Shown piece by piece: positions 18,518 to 27,790 of a DNA stretch of 64,000 nucleotides. Made by a program: the position numbers and the translations under genes. Position 1 is the stretch's first letter. Each line of letters begins with the position of its first letter. The DNA is from Pseudomonas huaxiensis (GTDB lineage: Bacteria > Pseudomonadota > Gammaproteobacteria > Pseudomonadales > Pseudomonadaceae), in NCBI RefSeq assembly GCF_003231275.1, contig NZ_QKVL01000007.1, forward strand, positions 62,001 through 126,000, in the 5' to 3' direction. The notes below the pieces were generated by a model. It saw only the letters and a program-made list of their open reading frames with translations, did no database searches and was not told where the DNA came from.

Positions 18518-19960
18518 TTGACTATTCCTTGTGACATTCTGGTCTTCGGCGGTACCGGTGACCTGGCCCTGCACAAACTGCTTCCAGCGCTCTACCACCT
18601 GTTTCGCGAGGCTCGCCTGCACCCTGCGGTGAGGATCGTCGCGCTAGCCCGAAGCCCCATGCCGCGCAATAGTTTTCAAAAACTTGCAGAGCGCCGTTGC
18701 CGCGCCCAGATCGCCCGCAACGACTTCGACGAAGACACCTGGCACCGCTTCTCCACCCGCCTCGACTACTTCTCCATGGACGCCTCGCAAAGCGCCGATT
18801 TCGGCCGCCTGGCGCATTTCCTCGGCGAGCCCGGTGGCCTGGCCCGTATCTACTACCTCGCCACCGCGCCCAACCTGTTCGTGCCCATCGTCACCCACCT
18901 GCACATTGCCGGTTTGGTGGACAGCGAATCGCGCATCGTCCTGGAAAAGCCCATCGGCCACTCGCTGGAATCGGCCACCGCCATCAACAGTGCGATTGGC
19001 GCGGTGTTCGACGAATCCCAGGTGTTCCGCATCGACCACTACCTGGGCAAGGAAACGGTGCAGAACCTCATGGCCCTGAGGTTCGCCAACGCGCTGCTTG
19101 AACCCGTCTGGCGCGCCAACCAGATCGACCACGTGCAAATCAGCGTCTGCGAGACCCTCGGCGTGGAAAATCGCGGCGCCTACTACGACCGCGCTGGCGC
19201 CACCCGCGACATGCTGCAGAACCACCTGTTGCAACTGCTCTGCCTGGTGGCCATGGAGCCGCCGGCGCAGTTCGAGGCCGAAGCGGTACGCGACGAGAAA
19301 GTGAAGATCCTTCGCGCCCTCAAGCCAATCACCGACCAGGACGTCCAGGACAAGACCGTGCGCGGCCAGTACAGCGCCGGCAAGATCGGCGGCCAGGAAG
19401 TACCGGCCTATTACTTCGAGAAGGATGTGGACAATGACAGCGACACCGAGACCTTCGTCGCCGTAGAAGCCCACATCAACAACTGGCGCTGGGCCGGCGT
19501 GCCGTTCTACCTGCGCACCGGCAAGCGGCTGGCCAAGCGCTCGTCGCAGATCGTCATCCAGTTCAAGCCCGTGCCACATCGGCTGTTCGAGGACGACCGC
19601 GCCAACCAGTTGCTGATCCAGCTACAGCCGGACGAGCGCATCAGCCTGCAGATGATGACCAAGACGCCGGGCAAGGGCATGCGCCTGGAACCGGTTGAGC
19701 TGAACCTGAACCTGGCCCAGGTGTTCGGCCAGACACGGCGCTGGGAGGCGTACGAGCGTTTGCTGCTGGATGTGCTGGATGGCGATTCGACGCTGTTCAT
19801 GCGTCGTGACGAGGTAGAGGCGGCCTGGGCCTGGATCGACCCGATCCTCAATGGCTGGCAGGAGCACTTCCAGACACCGCGCCCCTACCACGCCGGCACC
19901 AACGGCCCCGAGCAGGCCCACAGCCTGCTGGCCCGCCACGGACGCGCCTGGCACGGCTAA
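18518..19960 (+). CDS. zwf: Glucose-6-phosphate 1-dehydrogenase
   Basis: About 480 residues. It oxidises glucose 6-phosphate to 6-phosphogluconolactone for the Entner-Doudoroff and pentose phosphate routes. The NAD(P)-binding GGTGDLALHKLLPALYHL lies at the N-terminus, the substrate/active-site signature RIDHYLGKE near residue 173, and FYLRTGKRL in the C-terminal domain. No ATG is available: candidates are TTG at 18518 (chosen, 10 bases from AGGAG) or GTG at 18512 or 18509. This is probably a second isozyme, since the classical Pseudomonas zwf sits with pgl and eda. Confidence 0.9.
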   Translation: MTIPCDILVFGGTGDLALHKLLPALYHLFREARLHPAVRIVALARSPMPRNSFQKLAERRCRAQIARNDFDEDTWHRFSTRLDYFSMDASQSADFGRLAHFLGEPGGLARIYYLATAPNLFVPIVTHLHIAGLVDSESRIVLEKPIGHSLESATAINSAIGAVFDESQVFRIDHYLGKETVQNLMALRFANALLEPVWRANQIDHVQISVCETLGVENRGAYYDRAGATRDMLQNHLLQLLCLVAMEPPAQFEAEAVRDEKVKILRALKPITDQDVQDKTVRGQYSAGKIGGQEVPAYYFEKDVDNDSDTETFVAVEAHINNWRWAGVPFYLRTGKRLAKRSSQIVIQFKPVPHRLFEDDRANQLLIQLQPDERISLQMMTKTPGKGMRLEPVELNLNLAQVFGQTRRWEAYERLLLDVLDGDSTLFMRRDEVEAAWAWIDPILNGWQEHFQTPRPYHAGTNGPEQAHSLLARHGRAWHG

Positions 19961-19963
19961 TGC

Positions 19964-22834
19964 CTACCAGACCGCGTCTTCCTGAAGCAGCCGCGCCAGC
20001 GTGGCGGCTTCGACGGGGCGGCTGATCAGATAGCCCTGGACCTCGTCGCAGCCCTGTTCGCGCAGGAACTTGAGTTGTTCAAGGGTTTCCACGCCCTCGG
20101 CCACCACCTGCAGGTCCAGGCTGTGGGCCATGACAATGATCGCGCGGGTGATCGCGGCGTCTTCGCTGCCTTCACTCAGGCCGCGGATGAACGTCTGGTC
20201 GATCTTCACGTAATCCACCGGGAAGCGCTTCAGGTAGCTGAGCGAGGAATAACCCGTGCCGAAATCGTCGATGGCCAGCTTCACGCCCAGCTCATGCAAC
20301 TGCTGGAAGATCGCGATGATGTGCTCGACACTGTCCAGCAGTTGGCTTTCCGTCAGTTCCAGCTCAAGCAACTGCGGCTCCAGCCCGGTTTCCTCGAGCA
20401 CCTGGCGCACCAGGCTGACCAGCTTGCCCTGGCGCAACTGATAGACCGACAGGTTCACCGACACGCGAATCGGGGCCAGCCCCTGACGCTGCCATTCACA
20501 GGCCTGCCAGCAGGCCTGACGCAGAACGAATTCGCCCATGGGCGCAATCAGTCCGGTTTCTTCCGCAAGGCCGATGAAATCCCCCGGCGGCACCATCCCC
20601 ATGGCCGGGTGATGCCAGCGCACCAGCGCCTCGGCGGCGTGCAGGTGACCGCTGGCAAGGCACACTTTGGGCTGGTAGTAGACCTCCAGTTGCCGCTCCT
20701 CGATGGCTTTGCGCAACTGGTTTTCCAGTTGCAGGCGGTCGAGGGTGCTGGCCTGCAGGCTCTCGGTATAGAACTGGAAGTTGTCGCCGCCAAGGTGCTT
20801 GGCATGCTGCATGGCCATGTTCGCCTGGCTGACCAACTGGTTCAGTTCGAGGGTCATGTCGGACAGCAGCGCAATTCCCACCGAAGCGCTGATCACCAGC
20901 TCATGACCATCGACCCGCACCGGCACCCGCAGCTTGTCCAGCAGCCGGGTGGCAACCCGGACCAGGCTCGACAGATTGCTGTAACCATCGAACAGAACCG
21001 CGAATTCGTCACCGGACAGCCGGGCCACGGTGTCGGCCTCGGGCATCGCGTTGCCGATGCGCATGGCCATCTGCTTGAGCAACTGGTCGGCGACTTCGTG
21101 GCCAAGGCTGTCGTTGAGCAGCTTGAAGCGGTCCAGATCGATATGCATCAACGCGAGGCTACGGCCGCTCGTGCGCAGGCGCTGCCCCGCCTCGTGCAGG
21201 CGCAGGCGGAATAGCGCGCGGTTGGCCAGGCCGGTGAGTTCGTCGTAATGGGCGAGGTAGCGCAGACGCTCCTCGGATTCGCGCCGCTCGGAAAGATCGC
21301 TGAAGAAGCCGACAACGTTGCTGATATTGCCGCGATTGTCGCAAACACCGTTCAGTTGTAACCATTGCGGGTACAACGAACCGTCTTTGCGTGCTTCGAC
21401 CAGTTCGCCCTGCCAACGCCCCTGCTGCTCCAACGCCTGGTCGATCGCCCCGTAGTGCCGCCGCGCATCGAGGCTGCAGGGCAATTCCAGGGCGTTGCGG
21501 CCCAGCAGTTCTTCGCGGCTGTAACCGGTCATCCGGCAAAACGCCTGGTTCAGCGCCAGCAGTTGGTAATCCGGGCCAAGAATGGCGATCCCCTCACTGG
21601 CCGCTTCGAACACCGTCGCTGCCAGCCGTTGCTGTTCTTCCTGTGCTTTTCGCGCGCTGATGTCGCGGCGGGTGCCGATCATCCTTATTACGCGACCACT
21701 GCTGTCGCGCTCCACGGCGCGACCGCGGTCTTCGATCCAGCACCAGTGGCCCAGGTTGTGGCGGAAGCGATATTCGATACGGTAATCGTCGGTACGACCC
21801 TTGAGGTGTTCCACCAGCGTCCGCCTCAGTGCCGGCACGTCGTCAGGGTGCAGGCGCGGCTTGAGATGCACTAGCATCGCTTTGACAGCGTCGGGATTGA
21901 GGCCGAACAGCTCCATGAGCTGGGTGTGATGGACCTCGTCGGTTTGCAGGTTCCAGTCCCACAGACCCAGTTCACTCGCCTCCAGCGCCTGAGCCAGACG
22001 CTGCTCACTCTTGCTCAAGGCCTGGTTGGCGGCGTCCAGCTCGGCGCTGCGCTGGAACACGCGGTGCTCCAGCCCCGTCTGGGCTTCACGCAATTGCTCC
22101 TCGACCCCGCGGCGCTGTTCGACTTCTCCGGCCAGTGCCTGGTTGAGCCGTTCGCTGCGAGTGTGGGCGGCTTGCAGGTGCTCGATCAGCGCCTGATTCT
22201 GGAAGCGTCGCAACAGGCTGTGCTCGATCAGCCGATTGACCTGCCAGGCCACCACCAGCAACGCACTTAACAGAATCAGGCCAAGCAGCCCCCAGCCCTG
22301 CTGCTGTTGATCACCCGTCCAGAACAGGAAGACGATCGGCGGCAGCAAGCATGGCAGGGCAAAACTGAGGAAAGCCGGCAGACTGACGGCGTAGGCCACA
22401 CTGGCCGAGAGGGTCGCGGCACCGAGCAGGCCGAATACCCAGGCCTGCTGCACGAAGTTATCCACAGGAACAAGCGCGATCGCCGCGCTGGCGAGCGTCA
22501 AGCCACTGAAGGCCGAGCCCAGGAGGAACATCCGGCGCCAGGTCGGTTTCGCCTGGCGGTCGGGCATGGCGGCGTCGAACGCGGCCACCTGAATCACCCG
22601 CAGGGCGACCAGCGCCATCAGCCACACCACCCAGATACTCACCAGCAGATAACGCTGCGGGCTCCACAACAACCAGGCGCAGACCAGGCCGTTGAGCAGC
22701 ATGAACAGCGTCGGCAACAGAGAACCTTGATACAACAGACGGGTACGCTCAACCGCCAGCTGCGTGGCGAACTGCTTGCGTATTCCTCGGCGCGCCTCGA
22801 TTGGCACGCTCGCGGGGCCAGATGCGAGTGTCAT
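19964..22834 (-). CDS. Membrane-bound PAS-GGDEF-EAL cyclic-di-GMP signalling protein
   Basis: 956 residues from the ATG of MTLASGPASVP; the frame is open far upstream but that part lacks family features. Layout: N-terminal membrane segments (about 35-190), a coiled-coil (about 205-275), two PAS domains (about 275-385 and 400-500), GGDEF (520-680) and EAL (695-945). The cyclase active site is SGDEF rather than GGDEF, while the EAL part has EALVRWHHP and DDFGTGYSSLSYLKRFPVDYVKID. A mainly phosphodiesterase activity is therefore likely, but SGDEF cyclases can be active. It is divergent from uvrD. Confidence 0.87.
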   Translation of the reverse strand: MTLASGPASVPIEARRGIRKQFATQLAVERTRLLYQGSLLPTLFMLLNGLVCAWLLWSPQRYLLVSIWVVWLMALVALRVIQVAAFDAAMPDRQAKPTWRRMFLLGSAFSGLTLASAAIALVPVDNFVQQAWVFGLLGAATLSASVAYAVSLPAFLSFALPCLLPPIVFLFWTGDQQQQGWGLLGLILLSALLVVAWQVNRLIEHSLLRRFQNQALIEHLQAAHTRSERLNQALAGEVEQRRGVEEQLREAQTGLEHRVFQRSAELDAANQALSKSEQRLAQALEASELGLWDWNLQTDEVHHTQLMELFGLNPDAVKAMLVHLKPRLHPDDVPALRRTLVEHLKGRTDDYRIEYRFRHNLGHWCWIEDRGRAVERDSSGRVIRMIGTRRDISARKAQEEQQRLAATVFEAASEGIAILGPDYQLLALNQAFCRMTGYSREELLGRNALELPCSLDARRHYGAIDQALEQQGRWQGELVEARKDGSLYPQWLQLNGVCDNRGNISNVVGFFSDLSERRESEERLRYLAHYDELTGLANRALFRLRLHEAGQRLRTSGRSLALMHIDLDRFKLLNDSLGHEVADQLLKQMAMRIGNAMPEADTVARLSGDEFAVLFDGYSNLSSLVRVATRLLDKLRVPVRVDGHELVISASVGIALLSDMTLELNQLVSQANMAMQHAKHLGGDNFQFYTESLQASTLDRLQLENQLRKAIEERQLEVYYQPKVCLASGHLHAAEALVRWHHPAMGMVPPGDFIGLAEETGLIAPMGEFVLRQACWQACEWQRQGLAPIRVSVNLSVYQLRQGKLVSLVRQVLEETGLEPQLLELELTESQLLDSVEHIIAIFQQLHELGVKLAIDDFGTGYSSLSYLKRFPVDYVKIDQTFIRGLSEGSEDAAITRAIIVMAHSLDLQVVAEGVETLEQLKFLREQGCDEVQGYLISRPVEAATLARLLQEDAVW

Positions 22835-23069
22835 GGGCAATGTTCTTGTAATGGTGAGCCGCAAACGTGGACGGAGCATACACAAGCATCCGCTCAGGCC
22901 AAACTGCTCTGTGTCATAAATTCGTACCCCCTTTTCCCATCCTTTTGTTCCGTGCCGAGCGCTCAAGCGCACGGGCGAAGGCTTGCGCCCGATGACCGGC
23001 CGGTCGACGGACACATCTTTTTCCCCGGCGGGTTTGCCCATGGCTCGGTTGCCCCCATAGAATGGGCGG

Positions 23070-25253
23070 ATGCACGATGATCTCTCTCTCCTGTTGAACT
23101 CCCTCAACGATGCCCAGCGCCAGGCCGTAGCCGCGCAGGTCGGGCGTCAGTTGGTCCTGGCCGGTGCCGGCTCCGGCAAGACCCGTGTGCTGGTGCACCG
23201 TATCGCCTGGTTGATCCAGGTCGAGCGGGCCTCGCCGCACTCGATCCTGTCGGTGACCTTCACCAACAAGGCCGCCGCCGAGATGCGCCACCGCATCGAG
23301 CAGTTGCTGGGCATCAGCCCGGCCGGCATGTGGGTCGGCACCTTCCATGGCCTGGCTCACCGCTTGCTGCGCGCGCACTGGCAGGAAGCCGGGCTGAACC
23401 AGAACTTCCAGATCCTCGACAGCGATGACCAGCAACGCCTGGTCAAGCGGGTGATCCGCGACCTCGGCCTCGACGAGCAACGCTGGCCGGCCCGTCAGGC
23501 GCAGTGGTTCATCAACGGACAGAAAGACGAAGGCCTGCGGCCCCAGCACATCCAGGTCAATGGCGACCTGTTCCTGGGCACCATGCGCAGCATCTATGAA
23601 GCCTACGAAGCCGCCTGCCAACGCGCCGGCGTCATCGACTTCTCCGAATTGCTGCTGCGCGCCCTGGACCTGTGGCGTGACAGCCCCGGCCTGTTGCAGC
23701 ACTACCAGCGGCGCTTCCGTCACCTGCTGGTGGACGAGTTCCAGGACACCAACGCCGTGCAGTACGCCTGGTTGCGCCTGCTGGCCCAGGGTGGCGACAG
23801 CCTGATGGTGGTCGGCGACGACGACCAGTCCATTTATGGCTGGCGCGGCGCGCGGATCGAGAACATCCAGCAATTCTCTACCGACTTCCCCGACTCCGAA
23901 GTGATCCGCCTGGAGCAGAACTACCGCTCCACCGCCGGCATCCTCAAGGCCGCCAACGCCCTGATCGCCAACAACAGCGGGCGTCTGGGCAAGGAACTCT
24001 GGACCGATGGTGGCGATGGTGAACCGCTGAGCCTGTACGCCGCCTTCAACGAGCACGACGAAGCCCGCTACGTGGTGGAAACCATCGAAAGCGCGCTGAA
24101 GACCGGGATGTCCCGCAGCGACATCGCCATCCTCTACCGCTCCAACGCCCAGTCACGGGTATTGGAAGAGGCGCTGCTGCGGGAACGCATTCCTTACCGC
24201 ATCTACGGCGGCCAGCGCTTCTTCGAGCGCGCCGAGATCAAGAACGCCATGGCCTACCTGCGTCTGCTGGAAGGCCGTGGCAACGACGCCGCGCTGGAAC
24301 GGGTCATCAACGTTCCGCCACGGGGCATCGGCGAAAAAACCGTCGAAGCCATCCGTGAACATGCCCGCCACGCCCAGCTTTCCATGTGGGAAGCGATGGC
24401 CCAGTTGCTCGCCAACAAAGCCCTCAAGGGCCGCGCCGCGAGCGCCTTGGGCGCGTTCATCGAGCTGATCGAAAACCTCGCAGCCAAAGTCACGGACATG
24501 CCGCTGCACCTGATGACCCAGACCGTCATCGAGCAGTCCGGGCTGATCGTCTATCACCAGGAAGAAAAAGGTGAAAAGGGCCAGGCACGGGTAGAAAACC
24601 TTGAGGAACTGGTCAGCGCCGCGCGCAACTTCGAAAGCGCCGAGGAAGATGCCGACCTGTCGCCGCTGTCGGCCTTCCTCGGTCACGCCTCGCTGGAAGC
24701 CGGCGATGCCCAGGCCGACGAGCACGAAGACAGCATCCAGTTGATGACCCTGCACAGCGCCAAGGGCCTGGAATTCCCTCATGTGTTCCTGGTGGGGATG
24801 GAAGAAGGCCTGTTCCCGCACAAGATGAGCCTGGAAGAACCTGGCCGTCTCGAAGAGGAACGGCGCCTGGCGTATGTAGGTATTACCCGCGCCATGCAGC
24901 AGTTGGTCATGACCTACGCGGAAACCCGACGCCTCTACGGCAGTGAAACCTACAACAAGGTTTCTCGCTTCGTACGCGAGATCCCCGCAGGCCTGGTCCA
25001 GGAAGTGCGCCTGTCCAACAGTGTCAGCCGGCCCTTCTCCGGCGCGCAGAAACAGACCGTCAACAGCCTGTTCGCCAACGCCAACATCCCGCAGACCAGC
25101 TTCAACCTCGGTCAGCGTGTCCAGCACGCGGTATTCGGTGAAGGCGTCATCCTCAACTTCGAGGGTTCCGGTGCCCAGGCCCGGGTCCAGGTGAACTTCG
25201 CCGAAGGCAGCAAGTGGCTGATGCTCGGCTACGCCAAGCTCGAAGCCATCTAA
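23070..25253 (+). CDS. uvrD: DNA helicase II UvrD
   Basis: 727 residues. Superfamily 1 3'-5' helicase of mismatch and nucleotide excision repair. Motifs in order: Q-motif LNDAQRQAV, Walker A AGAGSGKTR (about 32-40), Ia TFTNKAAAEMR, motif II VDEFQDTN, III GDDDQSIYGWRGA, IV LEQNYRSTAGI, V MTLHSAKGLEFPHVFLVGMEEGLFP and VI EERRLAYVGITRAMQ. The C-terminal Tudor-like tail ends VQVNFAEGSKWLMLGYAKLEAI, typical of UvrD/PcrA. The ATG at 23070 gives the conserved N-terminus. Confidence 0.95.
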   Translation: MHDDLSLLLNSLNDAQRQAVAAQVGRQLVLAGAGSGKTRVLVHRIAWLIQVERASPHSILSVTFTNKAAAEMRHRIEQLLGISPAGMWVGTFHGLAHRLLRAHWQEAGLNQNFQILDSDDQQRLVKRVIRDLGLDEQRWPARQAQWFINGQKDEGLRPQHIQVNGDLFLGTMRSIYEAYEAACQRAGVIDFSELLLRALDLWRDSPGLLQHYQRRFRHLLVDEFQDTNAVQYAWLRLLAQGGDSLMVVGDDDQSIYGWRGARIENIQQFSTDFPDSEVIRLEQNYRSTAGILKAANALIANNSGRLGKELWTDGGDGEPLSLYAAFNEHDEARYVVETIESALKTGMSRSDIAILYRSNAQSRVLEEALLRERIPYRIYGGQRFFERAEIKNAMAYLRLLEGRGNDAALERVINVPPRGIGEKTVEAIREHARHAQLSMWEAMAQLLANKALKGRAASALGAFIELIENLAAKVTDMPLHLMTQTVIEQSGLIVYHQEEKGEKGQARVENLEELVSAARNFESAEEDADLSPLSAFLGHASLEAGDAQADEHEDSIQLMTLHSAKGLEFPHVFLVGMEEGLFPHKMSLEEPGRLEEERRLAYVGITRAMQQLVMTYAETRRLYGSETYNKVSRFVREIPAGLVQEVRLSNSVSRPFSGAQKQTVNSLFANANIPQTSFNLGQRVQHAVFGEGVILNFEGSGAQARVQVNFAEGSKWLMLGYAKLEAI

Positions 25254-25274
25254 GAGAAAAATCCGACCATGGGC

Positions 25275-25311
25275 GTGGGCCTTTCCTTCTATAGATGAAG
25301 GAAAGGCCCAC
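25275..25311. repeat. Perfect 15-bp hairpin downstream of uvrD
   Basis: Arms at 25275-25289 (GTGGGCCTTTCCTTC) and 25297-25311 with a 7-base loop TATAGAT. No T-run follows on either strand, so it is not a canonical terminator; it may act in transcript processing. Confidence 0.6.
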
Positions 25312-25433
25312 GGCTTGCTGTGTAGGCGGTCAGACTTTTCAGGCAAAAGATGGAAACATGTTGTCGCTGGTCATGTGTCAGGGAACCTGTGCACCATGGC
25401 GCGCGTGTAATCCACAAACGGGAATACCCTTCT

Positions 25434-26288
25434 ATGCAACGTTTTCTAAGCATCGCCCTGGCGCTGTGCATCGGTCTCACCATGAGCCTCGACGCCAACG
25501 CCAAGCGCTTCGGCGGCGGCAAGAGCTCGGGCGCCGCTCCGACGCACCAGGCCCGTCAGGCCACCCCTGCCAACCCTGCCGCCACCCCGAACGCGCCAGG
25601 CCGTGCTCCTGCCGCCGCCAGCGGCGCTTCGAAATGGCTCGGCCCGCTGGCCGGCATCGCCGCAGGTGGCCTGCTGGCCTCCATGCTGATGGGCGATGGT
25701 TTCGAAGGCATGCAGATCTTCGACATTCTGATCATGGCGCTGATTGCGTTCCTGGTCTTCCGCTTCATCGCCGCGCGCCGTCGCAAGCAACAGCAGCCAC
25801 AAATGGCAGCCGCTGGCCACCCGCCGTATCAGCGTGAAGCCTACGAGCAGCCTGCCCAGCCGTCGATCTTCGGTGGTTCCGCACCTGCCGCGGCCGCCCG
25901 CCCGGTGATCAACGCCCCGGCCTGGTTCAATGAGCAAAACTTCCTGGCGGCTGCCCGCAGCCACTTCCAGTCGCTGCAACAGCACTGGGATGCCAACGAG
26001 ATGGACAAGATCGCCGAGTTCGTGACCCCGCAGATGCTGCAGTTCCTCAAGCAGGAGCGTGCCGATCTGGGTGACACCTTCCAGTCCACCTACATCGATG
26101 ACCTGCAAGTGCAGCTCGAAGGTGTCGACGATCGTGCCGACAAGACCATCGCCACCCTGACCTTCAGTGGTGTGTCGAAGACTTCGCGTTTCGACAAGGG
26201 CGAAGTGTTCAGCGAAAGCTGGAACATGGAGCGCGCCCCAGGCGAGAACCAGCCTTGGCTGGTCGCAGGTATCCGCCAGAACGGCTGA
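25434..26288 (+). CDS. Tim44-like domain protein, exported or membrane-anchored
   Basis: 284 residues from the ATG of MQRFLSIALALCIGLTMSLDANA, a signal-peptide-like start. A low-complexity Ala/Pro/Gly/Thr stretch (25-70) is followed by a hydrophobic segment WLGPLAGIAAGGLLASMLM and a second one IFDILIMALIAFLVFRFIAARRRKQQ (about 90-125), then a C-terminal Tim44/MRPL45-type domain (about 155-284) with NFLAAARSHFQSLQQHWD. The bacterial Tim44-like family is uncharacterised in Pseudomonas. The frame is open upstream of this ATG but without family likeness. Confidence 0.82.
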   Translation: MQRFLSIALALCIGLTMSLDANAKRFGGGKSSGAAPTHQARQATPANPAATPNAPGRAPAAASGASKWLGPLAGIAAGGLLASMLMGDGFEGMQIFDILIMALIAFLVFRFIAARRRKQQQPQMAAAGHPPYQREAYEQPAQPSIFGGSAPAAAARPVINAPAWFNEQNFLAAARSHFQSLQQHWDANEMDKIAEFVTPQMLQFLKQERADLGDTFQSTYIDDLQVQLEGVDDRADKTIATLTFSGVSKTSRFDKGEVFSESWNMERAPGENQPWLVAGIRQNG

Positions 26289-26306
26289 TCTTGAGGCGCT
26301 GCACAG

Positions 26307-26340
26307 AAAAAACCCCGGGCTTGCCCGGGGTTTTGCTTTT
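26307..26340. terminator. Bidirectional rho-independent terminator
   Basis: AAAACCCCGGGC-TT-GCCCGGGGTTTT followed by GCTTTT, 20 bases after the Tim44-like gene. Confidence 0.92.
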
Positions 26341-26408
26341 AGCGCACTGCCCTACTAGGGTATAACGCGCAACGCTTTGAAAAGGTCAGAACACAGAGGA
26401 CAAGCACC

Positions 26409-26816
26409 GTGGAAGAAGTCATCGAACAGCTTCGTGAGGCCAACGAACCGGTACCGGTACCGCTTGAGCTACCCGACGAAGACCAACTGGTCGAAATCGA
26501 AGAAGAGTTGTTCATCAACATTCCGTTTGTCTTCAAGGAATTCCTGCTGACCGTCAGTGATGTGGTTTATGGCAGCCTGGAGCCGGTGACTGTCACCGAT
26601 CCACAATCCCATACCTACCTGCCGGAAGTTGCCGCCAACGCCTGGGACGCCGGCGTGCCGCGCGACCTGATTCCAATCTGCCAGGACGGCGACGATTACT
26701 ACTGCGTCGAGGAAGACGGCACCGTGGTGCTGTGGTCCGGCGAGGAAGAGATCGTCACCGAAGAAAGCTGGGAGTCGGTGTGGCACTGGGTGCGGGATGT
26801 CTGGCTGGAAAGCTGA
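26409..26816 (+). CDS. SMI1/KNR4 (SUKH-1) family protein
   Basis: 135 residues, very acidic, from a GTG start with AGAGGA eight to nine bases upstream. The domain pattern fits SUKH-1: LPDEDQLVEIEEELFINIPFVFKEFLLTVSDVVYGSLEPVTV, YLPEVAANAW, LIPICQDGDDYYCVEEDGTVVLWS and the late WESVWHWVRDVWLES. SUKH proteins often act as immunity proteins to polymorphic toxins, but this single-domain copy sits alone beside housekeeping genes, with no toxin nearby, and is likely a conserved chromosomal member of unknown function. Confidence 0.8.
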   Translation: MEEVIEQLREANEPVPVPLELPDEDQLVEIEEELFINIPFVFKEFLLTVSDVVYGSLEPVTVTDPQSHTYLPEVAANAWDAGVPRDLIPICQDGDDYYCVEEDGTVVLWSGEEEIVTEESWESVWHWVRDVWLES

Positions 26817-26877
26817 ATCAATTCCCTTGTACAAATTAATGGCTCTTGGCCATCAATGTTCGTAGAATCCGCCGCGT

Positions 26878-26943
26878 CTTCCTGTGCGTGGCGGGTCGCT
26901 ACCGCTCCATCCCCTCGGACATACGTCCCGCACGCACAGGAAG
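26878..26943. repeat. Interrupted 17-bp inverted repeat in a 5' untranslated region
   Basis: CTTCCTGTGCGT(G)GCGGG at 26878-26895 and CCCGCACGCACAGGAAG at 26927-26943, with a 31-base loop and one bulged base, ending 25 bases before the lipoprotein hydrolase start. No T-run follows. Confidence 0.65.
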
Positions 26944-26968
26944 CCCCCTCGCCGTTTACGGGTCTTCG

Positions 26969-27790
26969 ATGTCGATTCATCCTCGTTGGTTGTTGTCATT
27001 TACGCTGATGCTGCTCGCAGGCTGTCAGGCGCCTCTGACGCAATTGCAGGAACTGAGCGCCGAGCACACCCACCGCGTCACCCTCGAGTCGTCCCGACCG
27101 TTTCCCCTCGTTGTGAGCCTCCCGCTAACCCGCCCCTCCGGTAGTCGCTTGCGTGTCTATCTGGAAGGCGACGGCCATGCCTGGGCTACCGCAACCCAAC
27201 CCAGCCTCGACCCCAGCCCGCGCACGCTGTTGCTGGCCCGCCTGGCAATGAGCGATCCTCAACCGAGCGTCTATCTCGCGCGGCCTTGCCAGTTCGTCAG
27301 CAGCCCGGCGTGCAAACCCGTGGTCTGGACCGACCAGCGTTTCGGCCAGGCGGCACTCGACAGCCTCGGCCAGGCCCTTGACCGTATTCGGCAGCACTAT
27401 GGCAATCGGGATTTCGAGCTGATTGGTTACTCCGGCGGCGCGGCACTGGCGCTGTTGCTCGCCGCACAACGCGATGACATCGCGGTGGTGCAGACCCTGG
27501 CCGGCAACCTCAGCCCGCGCCAGTGGACGCAAAGCCTGGGCTTGAGCCCTCTGCACGGTTCGCTGGAACCACTGGACCACTCGGAACGGCTAGCTCGGGT
27601 CGCGCAGAGACACTTTCTCGGCCTGGACGACCGCACGGTGCCGCCAGCGCTCTATGAACACTACCGCAGCGCATTGGGCCCTGCGGCGTGCATCGAGAGT
27701 GTTCGCCTGCCGGGGGTGAATCATGCTGAAGGCTGGTCTGCGGCCTGGGCGCAGTGGCGCGACCGGCCACTGCGCTGCGCGCCTCAATGA
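26969..27790 (+). CDS. Alpha/beta-hydrolase-like lipoprotein
   Basis: 273 residues from MSIHPRWLLSFTLMLLAGC, a lipoprotein signal with lipobox LAGC; Cys19 would be lipidated. An alpha/beta-hydrolase fold follows: LRVYLEGDGHAW, the nucleophile-elbow-like GYSGGAALALLLAA, FLGLDDRTVPP and LPGVNHAEGW with the presumed catalytic His. The elbow G-Y-S-G-G supports an active serine hydrolase; substrate unknown. Its end overlaps the convergent antiporter gene by seven bases. Confidence 0.78.
   Translation: MSIHPRWLLSFTLMLLAGCQAPLTQLQELSAEHTHRVTLESSRPFPLVVSLPLTRPSGSRLRVYLEGDGHAWATATQPSLDPSPRTLLLARLAMSDPQPSVYLARPCQFVSSPACKPVVWTDQRFGQAALDSLGQALDRIRQHYGNRDFELIGYSGGAALALLLAAQRDDIAVVQTLAGNLSPRQWTQSLGLSPLHGSLEPLDHSERLARVAQRHFLGLDDRTVPPALYEHYRSALGPAACIESVRLPGVNHAEGWSAAWAQWRDRPLRCAPQ

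Noticed and set aside
25275..25311. Hairpin after uvrD as a rho-independent terminator
   Set aside because: No T-run on either strand.
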